Origin: JAAZVM01 sp041642635
GTDB lineage: Bacteria > Patescibacteriota > Gracilibacteria > BD1-5 > UBA6164
NCBI GenBank assembly: GCA_041642635.1
Contig: JBEPWB010000012.1
Span: forward strand, 1 to 24,713
DNA: 24,713 bases
Reading direction: 5' to 3'
Shown: positions 1-9,075 of the stretch, piece after piece
Layout: every line of letters begins with the position of its first letter
Position numbering within the stretch: the first letter of the stretch is position 1
Program-made: the position numbers and the translations under genes
Notes under the pieces: generated by a model
Told to the model about the DNA's origin: nothing
The model's database searches: none
Seen by the model: only the letters and a program-made list of their open reading frames with translations

Positions 1-1633
1 TTTTATTTACAAATTTGTTTGTAGGTTTTTCTTTTGCTTCAGCTTTTATATCTTCTTCATCCATTTCTTTATATGGTTCAAAAGTTATAACAACGTGACC
101 ATATTGACCTCTACCTCAAGTTTGTTTTGAGTATTTATGTTCAACATCTTTAGCAACTCATTTAATAGTTTCTCTGTAAGAAACTTGAGGAGCACCTACA
201 TTACATTCAACTTTAAATTCTCTTTTCATTCTATCAACAATAATATCCAAGTGTAATTCACCCATACCAGATATAATTGTTTGAGCAGTTTCTTCATCAG
301 TTCTAACTCTGAAAGAAGGATCTTCTTCAGCTAATTTTGATAAGGCAACACCCATTTTTTCTTGATCAGCTTTTGATTTTGGTTCTACAGAAACAGAAAT
401 AACTGGTTCTGGGAATTCAATAGATTCTACTAAAAATTTATCATTAACATCACATAAAGTATCACCTGTTTTTGTATCTTTTAAACCAACTACAGCTCAG
501 ATATTACCAGCAGTAATTTCAGGAATTTCTACTCTATCGTTAGCATGCATTTGTAATAATCTACCAACTCTTTCTTTAGCTCCAGAAACTGGATTATAAA
601 TATAAGAACCAGATTTTAAAGTACCAGTATAAACTCTAGTAAATGTTAATCTACCTACGAAAGGATCAGTAGCAACTTTAAAAGCTAAAGCAGCTAAAGA
701 AGAATTATTTGATACTTCAATTTGTTTAAAATTTTCTCCGCTTTCAATTTCTTTACAGTTAATTATTCAATCATTAACATCCATTGGAGAAGGTAGAAAA
801 TCAACAGCAGCGTCAATAACCATTTGTACACCAATATTTTGTAATGCTGAACCACATACAACAGGATATAACTTGTTATTAATAACAGCTTTTCTTAAAC
901 CTGATTTTAATTCTTCCAAAGTAAGAGTCCCTACTTCAAAATATTTGTCCATCAATTCATCATCTTGAGATGCAATTTTTTCAACCATATCTTCTCTCAA
1001 TTCGTTACATCTATCAGCGATATCAGCAGGAATTTCGATTTCAGTAACATCTTGTCCTGAATCTCATTTAAAATGGTAAGCTTTCATTTGCATCAAATCA
1101 ACTATACCGATAAAAGTTTCAGCGGCTCCGATTGGATATTGAATAGTTACTACTTTATCTCAAGCAAGTCTTTTTTTGATAGTATCGATTGACATTTCAA
1201 AGTCACCACCCATTTTGTCCATTTTGTTAACAAACGCAATTCTAGGTACTTTATATTTATCAGCTTGTTTCCAAACTGTTTCTGATTGAGGTTCTACTCA
1301 TTGAGAACCATCAAATACTGCAACTCATCCATCTAATACTCTTAGTGATCTTTCTACTTCGATTGTAAAGTCCACGTGACCTGGAGTATCAATAATATTA
1401 ATTTGGTGATCTTTCCAAAAAGCTGTTGTTGCAGCTGATGTAATTGTAATACCTCTTTCTTTTTCTTGTTCCATCCAGTCCATTGTTCCTTCCCCATCGT
1501 GAGTTTCACCTATTTTATGAATTCTACCTGTATAATATAAAATTCTTTCAGTACAAGTAGTTTTACCAGCATCAATATGTGCAATAATACCAATATTTCT
1601 AATCTTGTCTAAAGGAGCTTGTTTATTACCCAT
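1..1633 (-). CDS. fusA: Elongation factor G, 3' end outside window
   Basis: EF-G is the translational GTPase that drives ribosome translocation and, with RRF, recycling. About 544 residues of the usual ~700 are visible; the C-terminus lies beyond base 1. The GTPase motifs are clear: G1 AHIDAGKTT (residues 18-26), switch region RGITI (60-64), DTPGH (82-86), and NKMD encoded near 1220. Domain IV shows TGGRGQYGHV encoded near 100-130, where the first Gly is TGA. The ATG at 1631-1633 gives the standard N-terminus. Glycine is mostly GGN here: the first 102 residues contain no TGA, in contrast to the membrane protein genes of this window. The gene has its own promoter and leader and is not preceded by rpsL/rpsG as in the classic str operon. 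Identification is certain. Confidence 0.98.
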
Positions 1634-1683
1634 TTTATAAAAATATTAAAATTTAAAAATAATCCTAAAAACGCAAATATAAT

Positions 1684-1736
1684 CCATCTAAATATTCATT
1701 TCTTAAGTTTTTTCTTAAAAAAATTCTCTTAGATAG
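1684..1736 (-). promoter_or_regulatory. Hairpin in the fusA 5' leader
   Basis: Bases 1684-1691 pair with 1729-1736 (8 bp, one G-U), and inside them 1699-1707 pair with 1714-1722 (9 bp, one G-U) around a hexa-U loop in the minus-strand RNA. The structure lies in the roughly 115-base leader between promoter and ATG. There is no T-tract downstream, so it is not an obvious terminator. A role in controlling EF-G synthesis is inference only. Confidence 0.45.
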
Positions 1737-1757
1737 ACGTTTTTTGGTTCGCGCGAG

Positions 1758-1785
1758 ATTTTACTTAATAGTTTTGTAAAGTCAA
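1758..1785 (-). promoter_or_regulatory. Predicted fusA promoter
   Basis: On the minus strand TTGACT (1780-1785) is followed after 16 bases by TAAAAT (1758-1763), close to the sigma-70 consensus. It lies about 125 bases upstream of the fusA ATG and downstream of the terminator of the preceding gene, so fusA is probably transcribed alone at its 5' side. Confidence 0.6.
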
Positions 1786-1820
1786 ATTTTATTTTTACTA
1801 GAAAACTATTTATACTAAAC

Positions 1821-1844
1821 AAAAAAAGAAGCTTTAAACTTCTT
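1821..1844 (-). terminator. Terminator overlapping the stop codon of the 221-residue gene
   Basis: AAGAAG (1826-1831) and CTTCTT (1839-1844) form the stem, extended inward with one mismatch. On the minus strand it is followed by a run of T (plus-strand A tract 1821-1827). The TAA of the upstream gene (1834-1836) lies in the loop, an economical coding/terminator overlap. Confidence 0.6.
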
Positions 1845-2499
1845 CTATTTTTATTTTTTTTAAAGAATTTAAAACTTCTCATACAATAAAATTAGAAATA
1901 TTCAAGGCTTCATTTTTTGATATTGTAATGTTTATGTTTTTTAAGAAAAATATAAATACGATTGCAATATATTGATTAATTATTTCTCAATCATTTTTTA
2001 ATAAATCTATTATTCTTTTGTTTTGAATATTAGAATATTCTATAGTAATAGAATCAATAATATCTTCAATCCAATAATTGATTCTAGATTTTACTTCACT
2101 TGGTAAATTATTGTCATCAAATCTAATTTCTTCACTAACATTATAAGAAAAAACTATTTGTTCTTTATTAGAAATTTCTCTTATTTTATTAGAGACATTT
2201 TCGTTTATTAATGACATAACTCAAACTAAAAAATTAGAAGTATATCAGTAATCCATTGTTTTAAATAGTCTTTCAATTACAGTATCATATTTTTTATCGA
2301 CAATTATAGACACAAGTAAGTTAGACAATAAAAAATCATATTTTTTTGCTTTTTTTTCATCTTTTGTAGTTCTTTTTATTCAAGCTGCTGATTTCTTTGC
2401 CTTTTCTTTATATTTTTCAGAAATTTCACTTGATTTTTCTGCCGAATTTCAAGAGGACTCACTTGATTCTATATCTGGTGCAAATTCTTCTAATGCCAT
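1834..2499 (-). CDS. Unknown protein, 221 residues, charged N-terminal tail
   Basis: I do not recognise this family. With UGA as glycine the frame is open from the ATG at 2497-2499 to TAA at 1834-1836. The N-terminal ~60 residues are a low-complexity Ser/Glu/Lys tail (acidic and serine-rich, then lysine-rich, including KEKAKKSAAG). The rest looks alpha-helical with hydrophobic stretches such as FLLSNLLVSIIVD and YIAIVFIFFLKNINI. Neither is a convincing membrane helix pair, and no signal peptide is seen. The gene has a plausible promoter upstream and a terminator over its stop codon, so it appears to be a single-gene unit between prmC and fusA. The intact frame across several TGA codons, with AT-rich but normal codon use, supports a real gene. 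Function: none assigned. Confidence 0.8.
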
Positions 2500-2523
2500 A
2501 TCTTAAAAAATTATTTTACAAAT

Positions 2524-2566
2524 ATTATACTTTTACTTATTTTATCATAATTTTTTTTTAATACAA
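2524..2566 (-). promoter_or_regulatory. Predicted promoter of the 221-residue gene
   Basis: On the minus strand TTGTAT (2561-2566) and TAAAAT (2539-2544) are 16 bases apart. A further TATAAT (2524-2529) lies closer to the start, without a good -35. Either could serve; the composition is so AT-rich that chance matches are likely. The stretch from 2500 to 2589 shows no terminator hairpin for the prmC operon, so read-through into this gene is possible. Confidence 0.35.
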
Positions 2567-2589
2567 AAGAAAATATGATTCAATTTTTA

Positions 2590-3408
2590 TTAAATAAAAT
2601 TAATTTTTATGCATCTTTCAATTCAAAAATTATCTTGAAAAATTTTATACCCTAGATTTTTTGATTCTAAATATTTCTGAGCATACTCTTTTTGATCAAA
2701 TCCTATTTCAATAAATAAAGAAATATTTCACAAATTTTCACACTGAGAGATAAGTTTTTCATATAATTCAAAACCTGTTTTTTCTCATCAATATAGAGCC
2801 AAATCTGGTTCATGAGTTATTGTTTCATAACTCATATTTTCAAAATCATTATTTTTTATATATGGTAAATTAGCAGTAATTATTTTTTTATTTTTACTAT
2901 TTTTATAATCATTTAATAGATTTCATTCTATTATTTCTATATTTTTTACATTGTGATTGCTTATATTAATTTTGCTTACTTCAAGAGCTTTTGTAGAAAT
3001 ATCTATAACACTTGATTTTATTATTTTTTCTTGAGAAATATTTTTTAAAATACTTATAGCAACACAAGAACTACCAGTTCATACATCTATATATTCTATA
3101 TTTATAGAATTATTTATTTCTTCTATTGTTTTTTCTACCATTATTTCTGTGTCATTCCTAGGAATCAGAACTCTAGAATCAACATAAAATTCTAATCAAA
3201 AAAATTCTCACATATTAACAATATATTCATAAGGAATTTTGTCTTTTACTTTTTTTATTATTGAATCTAAAACTTCTTCTTTAAAATCTATTTCTTCACA
3301 AAAAAATAACTGATTTTTTGATAAACCAGTATATTTTTCAATTATTTTTCAGACTTGATAATCATCAAAATAATTTCATAAGATTTTGTATATTTGTTTT
3401 TTTTGCAT
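2590..3408 (-). CDS. prmC: Release factor glutamine methyltransferase PrmC
   Basis: PrmC (HemK) transfers a methyl group from S-adenosylmethionine to the glutamine of the GGQ loop of class I release factors. The 272-residue protein has the family's usual length, with an N-terminal helical domain followed by a Rossmann methyltransferase domain. Visible motifs are VLIPRNDTE (family consensus VLIPRPDTE), the SAM loop DVGTGSSCVAIS, and the catalytic NLPYI in place of the common NPPYI. The start ATG (3406-3408) is 3 bases downstream of the permease stop codon, so it is the last gene of the six-gene operon. In an organism that reads UGA as glycine, RF1 should be its only release-factor target; that is inference. 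Confidence 0.93.
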
Positions 3409-3411
3409 TTT

Positions 3412-4173
3412 TTAGTTTTCGAATTTTTTTCTAGAAAATATTGTTACAGTTAGTAAGACAATTATTCAAAAGTATAAGAATGAATACAAGCTATTCAATA
3501 AAAAATAACTATTTGAAAAATTTGTAAATCATCAAATCAAATCTTTTGTGTTCAATGCCTCGAATGGTGGAAATAATAATTGAACAGCTTTTCAAGTATT
3601 AATAACCATAATATTTTCAGTCTTTACTACCATGTCTAGTATAAGAGAATAGCTATGAGAAAGTAAATATACCATAAGCGTTGTTGCGATTACAATCATA
3701 TTAGACATAAAAGTAGACAATAAGAAAACAAAAGCTAAGGTTATTTCTAGTTTTAAAAATGTATTAATTATTGACCAAATTATTAAATTAGTTATTTCAA
3801 TATTTTTGAAAAATAAAACTATTAAAAATAATATTGATTGAAACAAAACTATCAAAAAAATAGTTGCTGAGAATCATAATATTTTTCATAAAATAAAATC
3901 TTTTCTTTTTATTGGTTTACTCAGTATCAAAAAAATTGTTTTTCATTCCACTTCTTTAAAAAGTAATTGACTTCAAACAAACAAAACTCAAATAAGTCAA
4001 AAAACTTCTATCATTGCAAGTCAAAAATCAGTTATAATTTTAGCATCTTCTCAAAGACTAATTTGTGCTAAAAGTAGAGAAAAAACTATAAAAATAAATC
4101 AGAAAAAAACAATCATATATAAAAATTTGTTTCTAACTATTTCTTTAAATGTATTAATTGCTATGTTTAACAT
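3412..4173 (-). CDS. ABC-2-type transporter permease, 253 residues
   Basis: An integral membrane protein with about six predicted helices. The N-terminus MLNIAINTFKEIVRNKFLYM followed by a long hydrophobic helix, and the segment LSKPIKRKDFILGKILG after the second helix, are typical of ABC-2-type permeases (NosY/YhaP-like group), which export lipids, polysaccharides, peptides or drugs with a separate ATPase. No ATP-binding subunit is encoded next to it, so partner and substrate are unknown. Its ATG overlaps the end of fmt by 7 bases and its stop is 3 bases before prmC, indicating translational coupling in the operon. Several glycines are TGA. The family call is moderately sure; the substrate is not predictable. 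Confidence 0.75.
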
Positions 4174-5138
4174 TTTTCCAAAAAATTATATTCTAAAAAA
4201 TTTTTGTTACCATTAATAAAAGTATTTATATCCATTTCTTTTTTTCATTCAAGTTTTACTTTTTTAAAAATCAAGATTCAAAATTTTGTTATTACTCATA
4301 TTTGTGTATTTTTTTCTCAATGTTCATTTTCTAATTCTATAACATCTCAAATATTAAAAAAATCATCGCTTAATAAATCTATTTCTTCATAATCACAATC
4401 TTCAATATTTAATTTTTTTTCATTATAATAAGAAAAAATTCATGGCCAAATATTATAAGCTTTGAACTTATCAAAAATTTGTTTTGCAGTTTTGTTTACA
4501 AAATCAATTTCTCAATCTTTTTTCTCTATTTTTGAACAATAAGTTGCTTCTTTTTCGTCTTGTTTTTTTCAACTTAATTCTTTTGAAACAATTTTTTCTA
4601 GAGTTTCAATCAATAAATCTGGAGCTATATTTTCAAACTTTTCAAAAATTTCCTGAGTTTTATCATATTTTTGTATTTGTACTTCTTCGCAGTTCAAAAT
4701 ATCTCACTCATCCATTCATTCAGACATATACATTATTGTAACTCAAGTTTTTTCATCTCAATTTTTAACAGCTTCTTGAATAGGGCTTGCTCATCTATAT
4801 TTTGGTAAAATAGAACCATGAATATTTATACTTCAAAACTTTGGTATTTGTAAAATTTCTAGAGGAATTATTTTTCAATATGCAACTACTATTATAAAAT
4901 CTAGATCTAAGCTTTTTAATTTTGTAATAAATTCTTCATTATTTTTTAATTTTTCAGGTTGTAATACTTCAATATTATGTTGTAATCAAAAATTTTTAGT
5001 CTGAGTGGAAGTTATTATTTTTTTTCTTCAAACAGCTTTATCTGGTTGAGAAACTATTATTTTTACTTGTAATTTTTTGTTAATTTTTTCTAAAATATTT
5101 TTAGAGAATTCTCATGTTCAAAAAAATCATATTTTCAT
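4167..5138 (-). CDS. fmt: Methionyl-tRNA formyltransferase
   Basis: Fmt formylates the methionine of initiator tRNA using 10-formyltetrahydrofolate. The 323-residue product matches the family length. The N-terminal domain shows KIGFFGTGEFS (residues 2-12), the signature NIHGSILPKYRG (105-116) carrying catalytic Asn105 and His107, and GMDEGDIL with the third catalytic residue Asp146. The C-terminal tRNA-binding domain begins around residue 205 and includes NIWPGIFSYY. The ATG (5136-5138) is 3 bases after the prepilin stop; the stop (4167-4169) lies inside the start of the permease gene. The matching deformylase gene (def) is in the same window but in another transcription unit. Many conserved glycines are TGA. 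Confidence 0.96.
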
Positions 5139-5141
5139 TTT

Positions 5142-5831
5142 TTATTTTTTTATATTTATAAAAGATTCTGTTCAATTTTTATCAAAATAAATAAATGCTT
5201 CATTTATTTTGCTTCAAGAACTAGAAATATTTTTTCTTCATCAAATATTTGTTATTTCTAGGTTTTTAATATCGTTTCATCAAATTGTATCAGTAATTTT
5301 TGTTATTATTATTTCTGATTCTTCTTTGTCTATTTTTTTAAATATTATATTATTTAGAACTGATTTGTTAGTTGTTCATGACATAGTTCAAATAATTCTA
5401 TAATCATATCAATCCTCAATAAAAATATCATGTTCTTGAATTCATACATTTTTTGATAAATCTAATTTGTGTTCTTTAAAAACACTAGTATACCAGTTGT
5501 TTCAAGAGTTTCATTCTAGTAAAATTCATAAACTTCAAGAGCCAGAACTATTTATTTTTTGTTTAACGTTTTCTCCAGCAATATTTTCATAAATATAATA
5601 AAAATCATTTTGACTAGAATCAAAAACAGCTTTATAGTCAAATATTTGTTTATTTGTAACTTTTTTGTCTTGTATTTCAATTTGATTAATTATTTGATTT
5701 GTTTTAATTTTTAATGAATTTTCTTCTACAAATCTCAAAAATCAAAATACTCAAGTGAAAGAAACTATTCAAATAATTGATACTGCAACTAGTAACTCTA
5801 TTAATGTAAATGCTTTTTGTCTCTTTTTCAT
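5142..5831 (-). CDS. Type IV prepilin-like protein, 229 residues
   Basis: The N-terminus has the class III signal: a short basic leader (MKKRQKA), then FTLIELLVAVSIIGIVSF, with Glu at position 5 of the mature protein and a ~20-residue hydrophobic helix. Prepilin peptidase would cut before Phe8 and the N-terminus would be methylated. The residue before the cut is Ala instead of the usual Gly, which PilD-type enzymes tolerate. The remaining ~195 residues are polar, rich in Lys, Ile and Asn, with no recognised domain. The protein is likely a pilin or minor pseudopilin of a surface fibre. It overlaps the upstream sugar-phosphate transferase gene by 31 bases and is 3 bases before fmt. No pilus assembly ATPase or peptidase gene is nearby. 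Confidence 0.85.
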
Positions 5832-6880
5832 TTTTTTAAAATTAAGGTTTCCATTATTTTATTTATAAAAATTACTACAAAAACAATTATTATAAAAACT
5901 ATTATTTTTCAAGTTCTTTCGAGAAAAAGTGCAGTTAATCAAAACATAAATGACAAACTGTAAAGAGAAAATAAAACTTGTTTTTTTGTTAATCATATTG
6001 CTAATAATCTGTGATGCAAATGCGTAAAATCTCATGATAATGGATTTTTTTTGTTTAATAATCTTCTAATTATTACATAAACAGCGTCTACACTGTAAAT
6101 CCCAAAAACTACCAAGACTGTTGCTATTTTTCATCCTGCAATTATTGCTAAAGTTGCTAGCATAAAACCAAGAAACATTGTTCAACTGTCACCCATTAAT
6201 ATTTTTTGTTTAAAATCAAACCACCAAAATGGAATAATTATTGCAATTAATATTAGAGTTAATTTCATTATAAATACTGCATTATTTATTCATCCGCTGT
6301 AATTATCTTGATTGAATAAAATTATTCATAATAAAAATAAAATTAAAAATGAAATAGCTGATAATCATGAAGTATTTCACTGAATTCAATCAGACCAATT
6401 TAATGCGTTAAATATAAAAACGTACCAAATTATTGTGAAAAAAAGTGGAACTAAATAAATCGTATAATCAAAAATTTGTATAAAAAATGTTTCTAGATTG
6501 ATAATTCATCAAAAAATATTACTTACATATCATATTTTTATTGAAGTTACTCAAATAACTGCTCAAATAATTATTTGAAAAATTAATCTTACTTTTGGGC
6601 TAACATTCAGCATATCATCAATAAAACTAATTGATGTTATAAAAAATCAAAAAACCCAAATTAGTCAAAGTTTAAAATCATATTCTACAAAAATAAAACT
6701 CAGTATAAAAAAACAAATAAAAAATACCACTCACATACTATAAGGAATAGGAGATCTTTTTAGTTTGTATTTTTTTGGATTATCAAGGATTTCATATTTG
6801 TAAAATAATTTTTTGAATAATAATATTACAAATAATGACAATAAAAATCCACTGAGAAAAATAATTATATAATCTATCAT
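5801..6880 (-). CDS. Polyprenyl-phosphate sugar-1-phosphate transferase (WecA/TagO/MraY family)
   Basis: Members of this family move a sugar-1-phosphate from a UDP-sugar to undecaprenyl phosphate, the first membrane step of surface polysaccharide or peptidoglycan synthesis. The 359-residue, roughly 10-helix protein has the hallmark Asp pair (FIDD, residues 86-89), NALNWSDGIQGN (158-169), GDSG (230-233) and HLHHR (287-291). The HLHHR signature points to the WecA/TagO branch rather than MraY. Glycine is TGA about 20 times against about 6 GGN. In a standard code the gene would stop at the TGA within the ATGA at the prepilin start; with UGA as glycine it runs ten sense codons further (Gly-Lys-Arg-Asp-Lys-Lys-His-Leu-His tail) to TAA at 5801-5803. 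Which sugar it uses is not visible. Confidence 0.9.
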
Positions 6881-7593
6881 TTTTTTATATATTTTTTAAG
6901 TAATTTTGAATAAAAAACCAGTACCGTTCAAGTTAATATAAAATATCAAAGAGCTAGTCAATCTATTCTTCAGTCCATATAACTATAATATAATCAGATT
7001 CAAGATCAAGAAACTATTCATATAACTCAAAATAAATTTAACCAATATCTAAGTGTATCGTTTGTGCTAACAAGTCCCGTAGTTACAAGAGAAAATCATA
7101 TTCACATAATTATTGCGTAATAAGTTGCTACGAAATTTATATCTACAAATCACAAATTAATATCTCTTCAAGAAAAACCTATAAAAAATATTAGAAGTAA
7201 TAAGTTAAAAAATATCAAACTACCAGCATTTATAAATTTTAAATCTTTATTAAAATTATAATAAGTAATTGCTTTTAGTGCTGATAAAATATAAGCTAAT
7301 TGCCAAATTATATATTGAGATTGTTCTAAATATATAAGTCAATAAATAGAAATTATTCAAAAAACACAAGTTGCTGCAACATGATAAATTGCTCAAATTT
7401 TGTTATTATTACTAGAATAATTAGCTTGCATTACCATTATAAAAAGATTTCATAAAAAATTACCAAAAAATAACAATATTATTTCTAATAAGTTTCATTT
7501 TCAAGTAACATAAACAATAATTAATGCAACAGTTAATAATAAATATATCCACCAGTTTTCACGAGAAAAATTTTTCAATTCATTTATAATCAT
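6874..7593 (-). CDS. Polytopic membrane protein of unknown function, 239 residues
   Basis: About seven hydrophobic helices fill the protein from residue 13 to near the C-terminus, which ends in a lysine-rich tail (KLLKKYIKKG). The layout and aromatic-rich helix ends (EIILLFFGNFLGN near residue 40, IIWQLAYILSALKAITYYNF near 105) loosely resemble PnuC-type vitamin transporters, but I see no decisive motif and do not assign it. It is the first gene of the six-gene operon, with a promoter just upstream. At its 3' end the sequence ATGATAG holds the start of the transferase gene. In a standard code this would be an ATGA overlap; here TGA is Gly and TAG is the stop, giving a 7-base overlap. Confidence 0.82.
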
Positions 7594-7607
7594 TTTTTTT
7601 TATTTTA

Positions 7608-7636
7608 ATTATATGTGTTTACAATATATTTTTAAC
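7608..7636 (-). promoter_or_regulatory. Predicted promoter of the six-gene minus-strand operon
   Basis: On the minus strand TATAAT (7608-7613) lies about 15 bases before the ATG of the first gene. A weak -35, GTTAAA (7631-7636), is 17 bases upstream of it. The short leader leaves no room for a Shine-Dalgarno element. Confidence 0.45.
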
Positions 7637-7649
7637 TTTGTTTTTGGCA

Positions 7650-7678
7650 AGAAAAAAGAAGCAAAAAGTTTGCTTCTT
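7650..7678 (-). terminator. Rho-independent terminator downstream of pheS
   Basis: A perfect 10-bp stem (7656-7665 with 7669-7678, loop of 3) is followed on the minus strand by a T-rich tract. It ends transcription coming from pheS, or from the candidate small RNA between pheS and this site, and insulates the downstream operon. Confidence 0.75.
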
Positions 7679-7756
7679 AATTTATACTGACTCTTATTAG
7701 AAAACTAAATTATTTCTTAATTTAGTGCTAATATAGTCCAGCATAAGTTAAGTCAA
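7656..7756 (-). ncRNA. Candidate small RNA or structured pheS 3' region
   Basis: Between the pheS stop and its terminator lies a promoter-like pair on the minus strand, TTGACT (7751-7756) and TATATT (7730-7735), with a short 15-base spacer. It is followed by a perfect 8-bp hairpin (7705-7712 with 7718-7725) and then the terminator at 7656-7678. Together these could yield a transcript of about 70 bases. No reading frame or known RNA family is recognised. It could equally be just a structured 3' UTR. Confidence 0.3.
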
Positions 7757-7792
7757 CAAATCAATTTTTTCAAAATTTCTTTGCGTCTTAAC

Positions 7793-8860
7793 TTAAAATT
7801 GTTCATTCATTTTTAATTTTGATTGATAAAACATTCTACTAGAACTTATTCAAAATCTTTGTGCAGCGATTCTATCGATTCACATACCAAATGCAAAACC
7901 TGAATAAATTTCTGGATCAATTCCTGCTCATGATAAAACTTTTGGATGAACCATTCAAGCTCCAAGCAATTCTACCCAACCAGTTCCAGAACACATACTA
8001 CATTTTTTACCACTGTTTTCTCCAGTTCAATTACATATTTGACAACTAACATCGATTTCTGCGCTAGGTTCTGTAAATGGAAAAATACTTGGTCTAAATC
8101 TTAATTCTGTTTTTTCTCATAATAATTTTTTCATAGCAGTATCAAGAGTACCTTTTAAATCTCAAAAAGTTACCTTTTCTCCTACAACTAATCATTCTAA
8201 TTGATAAAAATTACAAGTGTGACGAGCATCTTCTTGTTCGTATCTAAAAACTCTACCTGGAACAATTATTTTTATTGGTAGTTCTCCTTTTAACATTGTT
8301 CTTACTTGAACTGGTGAAGTGTGAGTTCTAAGTAATAATTTTTCTCAAGATTCTAACTCATTATTTATTTCATCTTGTATCCAAAAAGTATCCCAAACAT
8401 CTCTTGCTGGATGATTATCTGGAATATTTAGCATATCAAAGTTTAGGTTTTCATTTTCTAATTGTGGCCCGTCTTCAATCTTAAATCCCATAGAAATAAA
8501 AATTTCTTCTAATAGATTAGAAGTTATGCTTATAGGATGTTTGTGTCATTTGTTTTTCTCTTCAAAACTTGCAGTAACATCAATAGATTCTTCTTCTTCA
8601 ATTTTTTTTAATAATTCTTCTTCTAATTCGATATGTTTTTTTTCTAATTCTTCAGTTATAAATATTTTTAATTTGTTAGCTTCCGGTCAAATTATTTTTT
8701 TCTCTTCTACGTTCAAATCTTTTATTCATTTTAAAATGTCTTGAAGTTTTCATTTTTTTCATAAAAAATCTTTTTTTAATTCTTCAATTTCTTGAGAATT
8801 TTTTAGATTTGTTAGATTTTTATTAAATAACTCTTTTAATTCATCTAATTGTTTTTGCAT
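7793..8860 (-). CDS. pheS: Phenylalanyl-tRNA synthetase alpha chain
   Basis: PheS is the catalytic subunit of the (alpha-beta)2 synthetase that charges tRNA-Phe. The 355-residue protein has an N-terminal coiled coil (~1-100, rich in Lys and Glu) that normally grips tRNA, then the class II core. Motif 2 is FRYEQEDARHTCNFYQLEG and motif 3 is GFAFGMGIDRIA. Between them a CQIC...CSMC insertion (residues ~271-292) precedes the conserved GAGMVHP and resembles a small zinc ribbon found in some bacterial PheS proteins. The start ATG (8858-8860) gives a normal N-terminus. pheT is not adjacent, although the two genes are usually linked. A promoter lies upstream, divergent from the ribosomal cluster, and a terminator follows. 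Confidence 0.97.
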
Positions 8861-8891
8861 TTTTATTTGCTTAATATTTAAATTTTACTCA

Positions 8892-8919
8892 AGTATAAAA
8901 AAAATGTCTAATAAATCAA
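8892..8919 (-). promoter_or_regulatory. Predicted pheS promoter
   Basis: On the minus strand TTGATT (8914-8919) and TATACT (8892-8897) are 16 bases apart, about 32 bases before the pheS ATG. The leader is short, with no room for a T-box. Confidence 0.5.
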
Positions 8920-9075
8920 AAAATTGGAAAAGTTTTTTTATTTTTATTTTTATTTGCTAAATTTTTATTATTTATATAATGAAGGTGATTATAAATTTTT
9001 CAAAAATTTTCCGAAAGTAATTAATTTTAAAAATACCTTTTCTTTTAAGAAAAACAATTTTTAAATAATTTTTTT

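Noticed and set aside
3592..3855. Short reading frames opposite or inside real genes (for example plus-strand frames at 4204-4392, 4484-4741, 5209-5403, 7861-8049, 8526-8744 and minus-strand frames at 9214-9483, 10031-10282, 12001-12195, 14586-14831, 17072-17293, 24023-24220)
   Set aside because: They are fragments of, or antisense to, well-identified proteins in another frame and have no family signature.
6874..7593. PnuC nicotinamide riboside transporter
   Set aside because: Helix count and length are similar, but no diagnostic motif was visible; left as unknown membrane protein.
7594..7792. A tRNA gene in the gap downstream of pheS
   Set aside because: No cloverleaf, no T-loop GTTCRA-type sequence and no CCA end; only hairpins and promoter-like motifs.
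8920..9075. AT-rich stretch between divergent promoters as a replication origin
   Set aside because: No DnaA-box cluster and no dnaA or dnaN nearby; the whole genome segment is AT-rich.
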